Source of the DNA: Pictodentalium vernedei
Taxonomy: Eukaryota > Mollusca > Scaphopoda > Dentaliida > Dentaliidae
Direction of reading: 5' to 3'
NCBI GenBank assembly: GCA_031216915.1
Contig: CM062296.1
Location: 662,223,838-662,287,837 of the forward strand
DNA: 64,000 nt
The notes below the pieces were generated by a model. That model saw only the letters and a list, made by a program, of their open reading frames with translations, ran no database searches and was not told the DNA's origin. Each line of letters opens with the position of its first letter. Position 1 is the first letter of the stretch. A program made the translations under genes and the position numbers. This document shows positions 52,834 to 63,830 of the stretch, piece by piece.

Positions 52834-54702
52834 TGTGTACCCATACGCGCAACTAGTAGAAAGCTGTATGAAGGAGGGCCACCATGGATGCCGACATTAT
52901 GTACACCATACAAGGTATGGGTACATATAGAAATGGATTGGAGGAGTGTCTAATTTGATGGATAAAGGGTTAATATCTCCGGATCAAATTATCAGATTTA
53001 CATAAAAAACTATACAGCACAGCACATCAGTAACCTGAATAAATATATAAAGTAACATGACAATCGGATTGATATTTTTTGAGTTATCATATGCCAAAGG
53101 GATTGGAGGAATTTTCAATTTGAAGGATAAAGGGTTAATATCTCAGGATTAAAATAACAGATTTACACCAAAAACTATACAGCTCAGCACATCAGTAACC
53201 TGAACACAAATATAAAGTAACTTGACAATCCAAGCAATATTTTTCAAGTTATCGAATGCCAAAGGGATTGGAGGAATTTTCAATTTGAAGGATAAAGGGT
53301 TAATATCTCAGGATCAAAATAACAGATTTACACCCAAAACTATACAGCTCGGCACATCAGTAACCTGAATACAAATATAAAGTAACTTGACAATCCAAGT
53401 AATATTTTTCAAGTTATCGAATGCCAAAGGGATTGGAGGAATTTTCAATTTGAAGGATAAAGGGTTAATATCTCGGGATCAAATCATCAGATTTACACCA
53501 AAAACTATACAACTCGGCACATCAGTAACCTGAACACAAATATAAAGTAACTTGACAATCCAAGCAATATTTAGAAAGTTATCGAATGCCAAAGGGATTG
53601 GAGGAATTTTCAATTTGAAGGATAAAGGGTTAATATCTTAGGATTAAATTATCAGATTTACACCAAAAACTATACAGCTCGGCACATCAGTAACCTGAAC
53701 ACAAATATAAAGTAACTTGACAATCTAAGCAATATTTTTCAAGTTATCGAATGCCAAAGGGATTGGAGAAATTTTCAATTTGAAGGATAAAGGGTTAATA
53801 TCTCAGGATCAAAATAACAGATTTACACCAAAAACTATACAGCTCGGCACATCAGTAACCTGAACACAAATATAAAGTAACTTGACAATCCAAGCAATAT
53901 TTTTCAAGTTATCGAATGCCAAAGGGATTGGTTGAATTTTCAATTTGAAGGATAAAGGGTTAATATCTCGGGATCAAATCATCAGATTTACACCAAAAAC
54001 TATACAGCTCAACAAATCAGTAACCTGAACACAAATATAAAGTAACTAGACAATCCAAGCAATATTTTTCAAGTTATCGAATGCCAAAGGGATTGGAGGA
54101 ATTTTCAATTTGAAGGATAAAGGGTTAATATCTCAGGATCAAAATATCCGATTTACACCATAAACTATACAGCTCGGCACATCAGTAACCTGAACACAAA
54201 TATAAAGTAACTTGACAATCCAAGCAATATTTTTCAAGTTATCGAATGCCAAAGGGATTGGAGGAATTTTCAATTTGAAGGATAAAGGGTTAATATCTCG
54301 GGATCAAATCATCAGATTTACACCAAAAACTATACAGCTCAACAAATCAGTAACCTGAACACAAATATAAAGTAACTAGACAATCCAAGCAATATTTTTC
54401 AAGTTATCGAATGCCAAAGGGATTGGAGGAATTTTCAATTTGAAGGATAAAGGGTTAATATCTCAGGATCAAATTATCCGATTTACACCAAAAACTATAC
54501 AGCTCGGCACATCAGTAACCTGAACACAAATATAAAGTAACTTGACAATCCAAGCAATATTTTTCAAGTTATCGAATGCCAAAAAAATGGATACGGACAC
54601 CGGACGGATGGACAGACAGATGGACGGACAAAGGATGGACGAACGACGGATGGTCACCCCGGATGCCAGCATTATGTGTACCATACATAGTATGGGTACA
54701 CA
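52834..54702 (+). mobile_element. Element carrying a 165-bp tandem array, 13-bp inverted tips
   Basis: TGTGTACCCATAC (52834-52846) and GTATGGGTACACA (54690-54702) are perfect inverted tips. Near both ends GGATGCC(G/A)(A/G)CATTATGT with ACCATAC and GTATGGGTACA occurs directly, next to a hairpin. Before the right end is a GACGGATGGACAGACAGATG run, as in the Helitron-like elements. It is probably a non-autonomous, tandem-cored transposon. Confidence 0.6.
52934..54583 (+). repeat. Ten 165-bp tandem units with 330-bp higher-order pairs
   Basis: Unit starts (GGGATTGGAGGAATTTT) fall at 53099, 53264, 53429, 53594, 53759, 53924, 54089, 54254 and 54419, exactly 165 bp apart; a divergent first unit begins at 52934. 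Variants show dimers: units at 53924 and 54254 share CTCGGGATCAAATCATCAG, CTCAACAAATCAG and AACTAGAC; those at 54089 and 54419 share ATCCGATTTACACC. No protein frame is conserved. Confidence 0.95.
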
Positions 54703-55073
54703 TAAAAATCATATAAAGCAAAGAACAACAAATGTCAATGCGTGCATACGTGAATGTGCGTGTGTATGTGGGGTGGGGCATTGTGTATGTACCTGTTTTG
54801 TACTGCTCCTGCCTTGGGTCCCTTGTGTCTAAACGCCAAACTAATTTGGTAGGAACTATAGATGGGTATGTCAGAAGCTTTGTCAGCATTAATACTTTTA
54901 ATGCAATGGTTAACCAATATGTTTATGAAAAAGATCTTGGTAACCGATCAACAGGTTAACCATTGTCAAATGAGGCAACTTGCTGGAAGGTTTATCAAAA
55001 TCTTGTTATTTCAAGGCCTGCACATGGAGCCCATATATGAACCCAGGGACTTGGCTTTAACAAATTTGAATCT

Positions 55074-55104
<31 letters not shown>

Positions 55105-56318
55105 GTGCTGCACACCAAATATCAAAACATTCTGACTAAGCCTAAATACGGGCCTAGGGACATGGCTTGAACAAACTTGAATCTCACCCTCCTAAGGAAT
55201 CTGCATACCAAATATCAAAACATTCCGACAGCTGGATCAGAAGAAGAAGATTTTTAAAGAAAATTCCTCATTTTGAACTAAGTTATAATTTGGGCTCCCA
55301 CAGTGAGCCCAAATATGAACCCAGGGACTTGGCTTGAACAAACTTGAATCCCCCCCCCACCCCCAAGCATGCTGCATACCAAATATCAAAAGATTCTGAT
55401 TGGTAGATCTGAAGAAGAAGATTTTTTAAGAATATTCCTCATACTGCACTAATTTAAACATTTGGGCTCCCATAGAGAGCCCAAATATGGACCCAGGGAT
55501 TTGATTTCAATAAACATGTGAAACAATCTTCCAAAGATGTTATATGTGAAATTTGAAAGGTTTTGGAGCAGTGGTTTGGGAAAAATGTAGTCTTAAATAT
55601 TTTCCCCATTACCCACAGTGTTAAAAAATGCTGACTCAGCACTTTTTCAAAGTCCCCAAAAAGTACCCCATGATAAAACCGATAGCAATTTTTTTTAACC
55701 ATTTCATTCTGGGTCATAGGAAGCATCACACCAAATAAGAATTCTCAGTGCTGTGTAGTTTTGGAGATATGGACATTTTAATTTTTTTCTATTTTTAGCT
55801 CCTGCAGTTCCCATGGGGCGACTGGAAAAAATTTTTGGGGCATAAATTAACTACTTATATCCCAATAAAACCTCATGTCAAATTTGGTTCAAATCAGCCT
55901 CTCGGTTTGGAAAATAGAAATTTTGGGCGGGGCAAAAATTCTTGTCCCTCCCATAATGATGGCAAATATAGCCCCTAGAACTTCTCTTGAAGAAATGTGA
56001 GTCTACACCTCAAAAGGAAGCTGCACACCTAATATCAAGTCTCTGCTACTGGTGGTTCATGAGAAGAAGATTTTTTAAGATTTAGGCTCACTTTTTGGGC
56101 GTGGCCCTACCAAGGGGTGGGTCAACTTGATTTGAACAAACTTGAATTGACATATGATAGGGAACATGCACACCAGATTTGGTTGAGTAGTTTGTGAGAA
56201 GAAGTCGATAATGTAAAGTTAACGCCGGATGCCGGATGGACAGACGACGGATGACACTGGATGGACAGATGGAAAGTGATTAGTAAAGCTCCCCTTGAGC
56301 TTCGCTCAGGTGAGCTAA

Positions 56319-56440
56319 ACAAGAGGCCCCAGGGGGCCTGAGGGCGCTCACCTGACATGGTAGTCTAAATTTCAAACCAGGGACTTGACTTGAATAAGCT
56401 GCATACGCCCCTCCTAAGAAAAGCACCAACTAGATGAAGC
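56319..56440 (+). mobile_element. 5' end of a further Helitron-like copy, head-to-tail
   Basis: Directly after the CTAA end of the preceding element comes AAGAGGCCCCAGGGGGCCTG (hairpin 56325-56338), CGCTCACCTGACATGGTAG and the first phrases of the same core. It then stops and unrelated tandem repeats follow. Confidence 0.6.
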
Positions 56441-56499
56441 GATTGTGCCCACACAATACACAGGATTTTCCTTCTATTTTCAGTTCCTGCACTTTTACG

Positions 56500-57160
56500 T
56501 CCCAAAATTGAGATAAACACATAAAAAACAGATTTTTTTCCCAAACAAAATACTTTCAGCCTAAATTTTTTTCTTCTTCTTAAAACACATAAAAAACGAT
56601 AAAACTAATTTCCGGATTTTGGTCCAAAATTTTCTAAGTCCCACCCGGACCCCAAATTTTCAGTGTAAAAAAAAAATGTTTTTTTTGTCTTAAAATTGAC
56701 AGAAACGCATGAAAAACAAAAAACCAAAAAAATATGGATTTTGGTCCAAAATTTTCGAAGTCCCACCCGGACCCCAAATATTCAGGGTAAAAAAAAAATT
56801 TTTTTTTGGTCTTAAAACTGACCGAAATGCATAAAAAACAAAAACAAAAATTTCCGCATTTTGGTCCAAAAGTTTCGAAGTCCCTCCGGACCCAAAATTT
56901 TCGGTGTAAAAAAAAAAATTTCTTTTTGTCTTAGAATTGACAGAAATACATAAAAAAACACAAAAAAAAAAATTCCGGATTTTGGTCCAAAATTTTCTAA
57001 GTCCCACCCAGACCCCAAATTTTCGGTGTAAAAAAAAAATGTTTTTAGCCTTAAAATTGACAGAAACGCATAAAAAACAAAAAAATTATGGATTTTGGTC
57101 CAAAATTTTCGAAGTCCCACCCGGACCCCAAATATTCAGGGTAAAAAAAAAATTTTTTTT
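56500..57160. repeat. Tandem array of ~120-bp units, A/T homopolymer-rich
   Basis: TTTTGGTCCAAAATTTTC(T/G)AAG then TCCCACCCGGACCCCAAAT repeats at about 56620, 56739, 56860, 56980 and 57095, separated by A8-A11/T8 runs. Minus-strand open frames through it are repeat translations, not a gene. Confidence 0.9.
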
Positions 57161-57240
57161 TTTAGGCTTTTCCCTCTGGAAAAGACTATTGTTTTTCTAC
57201 GGATTATTATTTTTTTGGGGTTTTTTTTTTTTTTTTTTTT
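57161..57240. repeat. Short hairpin and poly-T tract
   Basis: CTTTTCCCTCTGGAAAAG forms a hairpin, followed by TTTTTTTGGGG and a poly-T run of nearly 30 up to about 57248. Confidence 0.7.
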
Positions 57241-59690
57241 TTTTTTTTCCACACATTTTGTCCGTATGATTCAGAAGCCATTTTCGAACCGATTTTCACG
57301 AAATTTTGCACACGCATAGAGGGGCACAAAATCTAAAAATGTACCCAAGCGGAATTTTCGATTTAACCCTTATTTCCTCAGAATTGGCAAAAAACTGCCA
57401 AAATTGGGGTTTATCGGCACTTTCTCGAAACACGTCTTGTAGATTTTTTTTATACATTCGTCATTGCTAGACCTGTCTGTGACACGCCCTTTGATACACA
57501 CGACATATCAGGCGATGCATATGGTAACCCTCCACAGGCTGCCAAACATCGAAATTTTGATGAAATAGGCCGGTTTCAGGCCCCCACCGCACCCAAACAA
57601 TACACGAGAGATAAATATAACTTTCTTTACTGGGAGTGGAATTCACCGAGGATCATTTTTGTCAGTAATAAGGGTGTTCAAAAAACCAAGCGTTAACCCA
57701 TTTTGGGCTGGTTAAAGAGCAATACCCCCATAAAGCTAAAAAATTTGTATTTTCCGTGGATTTCTCTAAACGAGTCTTGTAGATTTTCAAGAAAAATTTG
57801 TCACTCCCAGGCCTTGGTGTGACAATAGAAGTTGCATGAACAAAATACTGCGGTGAGCATTTGTTAACCCTCGACGGGCTGCTAAAAGTCAAAATTGTGA
57901 TAAAATGGGCTGTTTTTGGACGCCAACAGCACCCAATGGGTACGCCTCAAAGAAACGTGCCTTCTTTTATCGAGCTCACAATCTATACGCAAACATTTTT
58001 GTAAGTCGTAAGGGTATTCAAAAGTCGAAGTCTTAACCCATTTTGGACAGGCTAAAGAGAGAGACCCCTTAAAATCTTAAAATTCCCATTTTCTGTGGAT
58101 TTCTCTAAAAACATCCTGTAGGTTTTCAAGAAAAATTGACTACTCGCAGGTCTTTGTGTGATATTACAAGTTGCATGGACAAAATATTCCGGTGAGCGTT
58201 TATTAACCCTCTAGAGGCTGCCAAGCATCGTAATTTTGTTGAAATGGGCTGTTTTCAGGCACGCACATTACCCAACGTGTACCTGAGAAATAAACATAAT
58301 CTCCTTTGTTGGAAGTGGAATTCACCAAAGACCATTTTTGTAAGTAATAAGGGTATTCAAAAAACCAAGCGTTAACCCATTTTGTGGTTGTTAATAGTGA
58401 TACCCATCAAAGGCTTAAAAATTTATGTTTTCCCTGGATTTCTTTACAAACATCTGGTAGGGTTTTCAAGAGAAAATGGCCATTGATAGGTCATGGTGTC
58501 ACATTACCAGTTGATTGGATAAATTATTCCGGTAAGCATTTGTTAACCCTCCATGGGCTGCTAAATGTCAAAATTTTGAAAAAATAGTCTGTTTTTGAAC
58601 AACAACAACATCAAATGGGAATACAACAGAGAAACGTAACCTCTTTTACCGGGCGCAAAACTGACAGGGAAACATTTTTGTAAGTAGTAAATGTATTCAA
58701 AAATCGAGGTCTTAACCCATTTTTAACTGGTTAAGGAGATATACCCCTTAAAAGCTTAAAATTCCAGTTTTCTGTGGATTTCTCAAAAAAAAAATTCAAG
58801 AGCAATTAACCATTCGCAGGTCTTCGAGTGACATTACAAGTTGCATGAACAAAATGTTTCGGTAACCATTTGTTAACCCCCCAGAGGCTGCCAAGCATTG
58901 ACATTTGGAGAAAATGGGCTGTTCTTGGGCAACCATAACACCAAATGTGTTAAATATAACATAAACATAACCTCCTTCATTGGAAGTGGAATTCACCGTC
59001 GATCATTTTTGTAAGTAATGAAGATATTCACAAAACCAAGCATTAACCCTTTAGAGCTGGTTAAAGAGAGATACCCCTCAAAAGGTTAAAAATTCATGTT
59101 ATCTGAGGATTTCTTTAAAAACATCCCGTAGATTTTCAGGAAAAAATGTCCATTCTCATATCTTAGTGTGACATTACAAGTTGCATGTACAAAATATTCC
59201 TGTAAACATTTGTTAACCCTATGCAGGTTCTCAAACATCAAAATGTTGATAACATAGGCTGTGTTTGCGTACCCACAGCACCTGAAGTTGGGAGGAGAGA
59301 CCAAAATAAGTGGAAGTAGAATTCACTGAGAATTATTTTTGGAACTAATAAGAGTATTCCAAAAACAACACTTAATCCGTTTTGGGCTGGAAAAACAATG
59401 ATACCCATCAAAAGCTTAAAATTCCTGATCTCCCTGAATTTCTCTTAAAACATCTTGTAGATTTTAAAGAAAAAATGGCCATTCACAGTTCTTGGTGTGA
59501 CATTACAAGTTGCATGAATAAATATTCCTGTTGGCACGTGTTAACACTCTACAAGCTGCCAGACATCAATATTTTGGATACATTTGAGATAAAATGGACC
59601 ATTTTTAAATTGACACAGCACTCAGTGAGTATGTGTCAAACAAACATAACTCCTTTTGTCGGTCATTGACTTGTTGGACGACGATATTAC
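57240..59690 (+). repeat. ~335-bp tandem array, block 1
   Basis: Seven or so units spaced 332-345 bp: phrases CATTTTTGTAAGTAATAAGG at about 57655, 57988, 58333, 58671, 59004 and 59335, with CAAGCGTTAACCCATTTTG, GTGGATTTCTCTAAA, ACATTACAAGTTGCATGG and GTTAACCCTCCA. It is preceded by a unique lead-in (CCACACATTTTGTCCGTATG, ATTCAGAAGCCATTTTCGAA) that is repeated at 59.95 kb. No gene is present. Confidence 0.9.
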
Positions 59691-59945
59691 ATTAACTCAC
59701 TCCACCGTTAATGATGGTTTTTACCTAAACAATTTTTTATCAAACTGTGTCATTTGAGCCTACTATCTTCACCTTTCTCATAACATCAATGAAGGAACTT
59801 CAGTGAGACAGTTAAAAACAATTCATCAGACACTGTGGGGTCATGAAAAATCATGGAATCTCATCGGGAAAAGCCATGATTCTCCAGAATCATAAAGTCT
59901 ATTTTTTTTTTTTTTTTTTTTTGGTTTTTTTTTTTTTTTTTTTTT
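59691..59945. other. Spacer between the two array blocks
   Basis: Unique-looking AT-rich sequence, with a T-rich run (about 59902-59950) just before block 2. Confidence 0.5.
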
Positions 59946-62345
59946 TTTTTCCACACATTTTTGTCCGTACGATTCAGAAGCCATTTTCGAACCGATTTTC
60001 ACACAATTTGGCACACGCATAGAGGGGCAAAAAATCTAAAAATGTACCAAAGCGGAATTTTCGATTTAACCCTTATTTCGCCAGAATTGGTAAAAAACTG
60101 CCAAAATTGGGGTTTATCGGCACTTTCTCGAAACACGTCTTTAGGATTTTTTTTAAACATTCATCATTTCTAGACCTGCCCATGTCACGACCTTTGATAC
60201 ACACGACATATTAGGCGATGCATATGGTAACCCTCCACAGGCTGCCAAACATCGAAATTTTGATGAAATGGGCCGGTTTCAGGCCCCCAGAGCACCCAAA
60301 CGATACAAGATAGATAAACATAACTTCCTTTATTTGAAGTGGAATTCACCGGAGATCATTTTTGTAAGTAATAATGGTGTTCAAAAAACCAAGCATTAAC
60401 CCGTTTTGGGCTGGTTAAACAGCAATACCCCCAAAAAGCTAAAAAATTCAGGTTTTCCGTGGATTTCTCTGAACGAGTCTTGTAGATTTTCATGAAAAAA
60501 TTGTCACTCCCAGGCCTTGATGTGACAATAGAAGTTGCATGGACAAAATACTTCGGTGAGCATTTGTTAACCCTCCACGGGCTGCTAAAAGTCAAAATTG
60601 TGATAAACTGGGCTGTTTTTGGACGCCAACAGCACCCAACGGGTACGCCACAAAGAAAAGTGATTTCTTTCATCGAGCGCACAATCTATAGGAAAACATT
60701 TTTGTAAGTAGTAAGGGTATTCAAAAAACGAAGTCTTAACCCATTTTGGGCAGGCTAAAGAGAGAGACCCCTTAAAATCTAAAAATTCCCATTTTCTGTA
60801 GATTTCTCTAAATACATTCCATAGGTTTTCAAGAAAAATGGACTACTTGCAGGTCTTTGTGTGACATTACAAGTGGCATGGACAAAATATTCCGCTGAGC
60901 GTTTATTAACCCTCTACAGAATGCCAAGCATCATAGTTTTGTTGAAATGGGCTGTTTTCGGACACACACAGCACGCAATGTATGTCCGAGAGTTACACAT
61001 AATCTCCTTTGTTGGAAGTGGAATTCACTGAGGACCATTTTTGTAAGTAATAAGGGTATTCAAAAACCCAAGCGTTAACCCCTTTTGGGGTTGTTATTAG
61101 CGATACCCATCAAAAGCTAAAAAAAAATTATGTTTTCCGTGGATTTCGTTACAAACATCTTGTAAGTTTTCAACAGAAAATGGCCATTGATAGGTCTTGG
61201 AGTCACATTACCGGTTGCATGGATAAAATATTCCAGTAAGCATTTGTTAACCCTCCATGGGCTGCTAAATGTCAACATTTTGAAAATATAGTCTGTTTTT
61301 GGACACCAACAACAACAAATGGGAATGCCACAGAGATACATAACTTCTTTTACCGGATGCAAAACTGACAGAGAAAAATTTAGTAAGTAGTAAGGGTATT
61401 CAAAAAATCGAGGTCTTAACCCATTTTCGCCTGGGTAAGATGTACCCCTTAAAAGCTTAAAATTCCAGTTTTCTGTGGATTTCTCCAAAAAATCTAATAA
61501 GTATTCAAGAAAAATTGACCATTTGCAGGTCTTGGAGTGACATTACAAGTTACATAGACAAAATATTCCGGTAAGCGTTTGTTAACTCTCCAGAGATGCA
61601 AAGCATAGAAATTTTGAGAAAATGGACTGTTCTTGGGCACCCATTGCACGCAATGTGTGCCTGCGAGATAACCATAACCTCCTTCTTTGGAAGTGGAATT
61701 CATCAGACCAAGCATTAACCCATTTAGTGCTGGTCTTAACCCGTTTTGGGCTGGTTAAACAGCGGTACCCATCAAAGACTTAAAATTTCATGTTTTCCCT
61801 GGATTTCTTTAAAAATATCTTGTAGATTTCAAGAAAAAATGGCCATTCACGGGTCTTCATGTGACATTACAAGTTACATGGACAAAATATTCCGTTGAGC
61901 ATTCGTTAACTCTCCACGAGCTGCTAAACATCAAAATGTTGATAAAATGGATTGTTTTCAGACACCAAGAGCACCCAATGGATATGTAACAGAGAAATAT
62001 AACTTCTTTTACTCGCGTAGAATTCACAGAGGATCAGTTTTGTAGTAAGGGTGTTTAAAAGAATGAAACTTAACCTATTTTAGACTGGATAAGGAGAGAT
62101 GCCCCTTAAAAGCTTAAAATTTACATTTTCTGTGGATTTCGCTAACTGCTTGTTGGCGATTTTCAAGAACAATTGGACATTGGCAGGTCTTACAAAGTGC
62201 ATAGATAGAATATTCCGCTAGTCGTTTGTTAATCCCGCTACAGGCTGCTAAACGTCAAAATTTTGATAAAATCGGCTGTTTTCGGGCAGCAAATGGGTAT
62301 GTAATAGGTAAACATAACCTCTTTTATAGTGTTAAGGGTATTCAA
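59946..62345 (+). repeat. ~335-bp tandem array, block 2 (copy of block 1)
   Basis: The lead-in and the order of unit variants repeat those of block 1 at an offset of about 2.7 kb. For example, the unit with AGCAATACCCCCA is at 57718 and 60421, followed in both by one with AGAGAGAGACCCCTTAAAAT. The last units are more divergent and the array is broken by the SINE at 62346. Confidence 0.88.
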
Positions 62346-62742
62346 GGGAGCGTGATGGCTCAGTGGTAGACTGTTGTACTTCTATGCTAGAGGTCCCGAG
62401 TCCAATCCCTGTCCGGGACGACTCACGTTGTGTCCTTGGGCAAGGCACTTTAGCCCGGTTGCCGACATGGGGGCACGATGACGCCGTGTACTAAGGCATA
62501 CTGCACGTCGATGGAACATATGTCTTCACCCTCTGTAACCCTGCTTGAGCGGAGCTTGAACAGAGTTAGAATGTTGAGGAGCTGACAGTTGCTCGTCGTT
62601 GCTTGGTGGTTCTCTCCGTGTACTCCGGCTTCCTCCACCTATAAAACAGTAAACTGTCACGGTCACGATTAGCCATTGTGCATAAGTATGTGACCTTAAA
62701 CACCAATAAATAAATAAATAAATAAATAAATAAATGAATAAA
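62346..62742 (+). mobile_element. tRNA-headed SINE with perfect 13-bp target duplication
   Basis: TAAGGGTATTCAA flanks it at 62333-62345 and 62743-62755. The head shows an A box, TGGCTCAGTGGT, and a B box, GAGTCCAATCC. The body includes TTGTGTCCTTGGGCAAGGCA, CATGGGGGCACGATGACGCC, GTGTACTAAGGC and CTGCACGTCGATGG. The 3' part has CTCCGGCTTCCTCCACC, CACGGTCACGATTAGCCATT, GTGACCTTAAACACC and (AAAT)n. This is the fullest plus-strand copy and defines the family. Confidence 0.95.
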
Positions 62743-62755
62743 TAAGGGTATTCAA

Positions 62756-63640
62756 AAAGCCAAGCCTTAACCCTGTTTATAGGATTAAAGACAGACAGCC
62801 CATGCGGTGTACGCTGCCTACATTACTTGTAAAATCGACACCCACACTAAATCTACTTCGAGGTGCAGTGTCGGACCCGACCACCTGACGGTTCTGACCT
62901 CATTAGATAACACTCCTTCGTTGTATTTAGCAGCATGGATTTCCCCAAGAAGCAAAGACAAAAATACGTCTGCGGAAAATAATGGCAAATATTTTATTTA
63001 GTCTGTATTTTGTCCGTATAGAAAATGTCTCGCCCACATATACCTAAACATGATTCAATGATACAATTGGACATATTTCTCTCGTAAAACCTGAAAAAGA
63101 CTTGATTTATTTCATTTTAGGATTGCGCGTGTATATTCTTAGAAGATTCTCTGTGTGTTATTAATATACAGCGTCAGTCTTTGATCTCGTTTGGGACGAT
63201 CAGTGATTAACACCTTTTCGACAAGAGCCATCGAAATTGAAAATAAAAAAAAAATCAAATTTCACTAAAACCTTTTGCAGAATCGTGTTTTTCAGAAAAC
63301 TCTTTCGCGATTGCATGTGTCGTTTTCAAAATTCCGATCAGTAATCACGAAATTATAAATATGTTGTTGTCAATAACAAAATTGAAAGCATGTCCGTCAA
63401 ACTTGCATGACGTCAGAACTCGACTCGGGTGAAATACTGCAGTGATGCAGTGAAAGTTCGAGAGTAATAAACGCTGATATCGCAGTAGGCTTTAAACTGT
63501 CTATGGAATGGTCCTAAAATCATGTTTATATTTGCAGCTTTACTGCAAATAGGTTTCCCGTTGTTTCTTGTTGAAGTGTTGTTTCCGTCAAGGCCAAGTA
63601 CCATAGAAAATTTGGAACACCGAGCAGTGGGCCTGCCCCA
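62756..63640. other. End of the array and non-coding AT-rich sequence
   Basis: The array phrase ends near 62775. Beyond it no gene, RNA or repeat is recognised. Confidence 0.4.
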
Positions 63641-63830
63641 TGAACACCTGCCTGTTATTAAAATTAATTAGCGGGGACATCTGCCCCCCCCCCCCCCCCT
63701 TCCTGCTGTTTTTTTTTGCCTAGGACACCTGCCCCCTATTGTTTCTTTTACCTAGGCCACGTGCCCCCCCCCCCCCCCCTGCTGTTTTTCACCAACTACA
63801 CCTGCCCCCGTTTGTTTGCTAACGGGCCCC
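63640..63830 (+). repeat. C-rich degenerate tandem repeat, ~55-bp units
   Basis: ACACCTGCC(C)n, then a T-run after CTG, then a CCTAGG-like link recurs about four times, with C16 tracts at 63684-63699 and 63764-63779. Confidence 0.7.

Larger units (their letters stand above)
51817..55020. mobile_element. 3.2-kb inverted-repeat insertion with CACAT duplication
   Basis: CAGGCCTCGAAATAAGAG at 51817 and CTTGTTATTTCAAGGCCTG ending at 55020 are inverted ends; CACAT flanks both sides (51812-51816 and 55021-55025). Removing the insertion and one CACAT re-joins GATCC-CACAT-GGAGCCC, matching the sister repeat units of the host element. CAGG-CTCGAAAT tips resemble hAT-type elements, though a 5-bp duplication would be short for hAT. 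Its interior has no transposase but carries the 165-bp array element. Confidence 0.7.
51359..56318 (+). mobile_element. Helitron-like element split by a 3.2-kb insertion
   Basis: The 5' end has a C/G hairpin (AGTCCCCAGGGGGGCT) followed by CACTCACATGACATGGTAG. The 3' end has GGATGCCGGATGGACAGACG, a hairpin GAGCTTCGCTC (56297-56307), 7 bases and CTAA (56315-56318). The core holds units of about 165 bp sharing GAGCCCAAATATGAACCCAG, GGACTTGGCTTGAA, TACCAAATATCAAAA and CCTCATATTGAACTAAGTTA. The core is interrupted at 51816 and resumes at 55021 within the same phrase. Length without the insertion is about 1.76 kb. A C29 tract is at 55074-55102. Confidence 0.6.

Noticed and set aside
56690..57269. 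Repeated FW-rich minus-strand proteins and the plus-strand frame 56937-57269
   Set aside because: They are translations of the 120-bp A/T-rich tandem array, with the repeat period visible in the protein.
62346..62425. Functional tRNA gene
   Set aside because: A and B boxes are present but the cloverleaf is poor, and it is the head of a SINE with a 13-bp target duplication.
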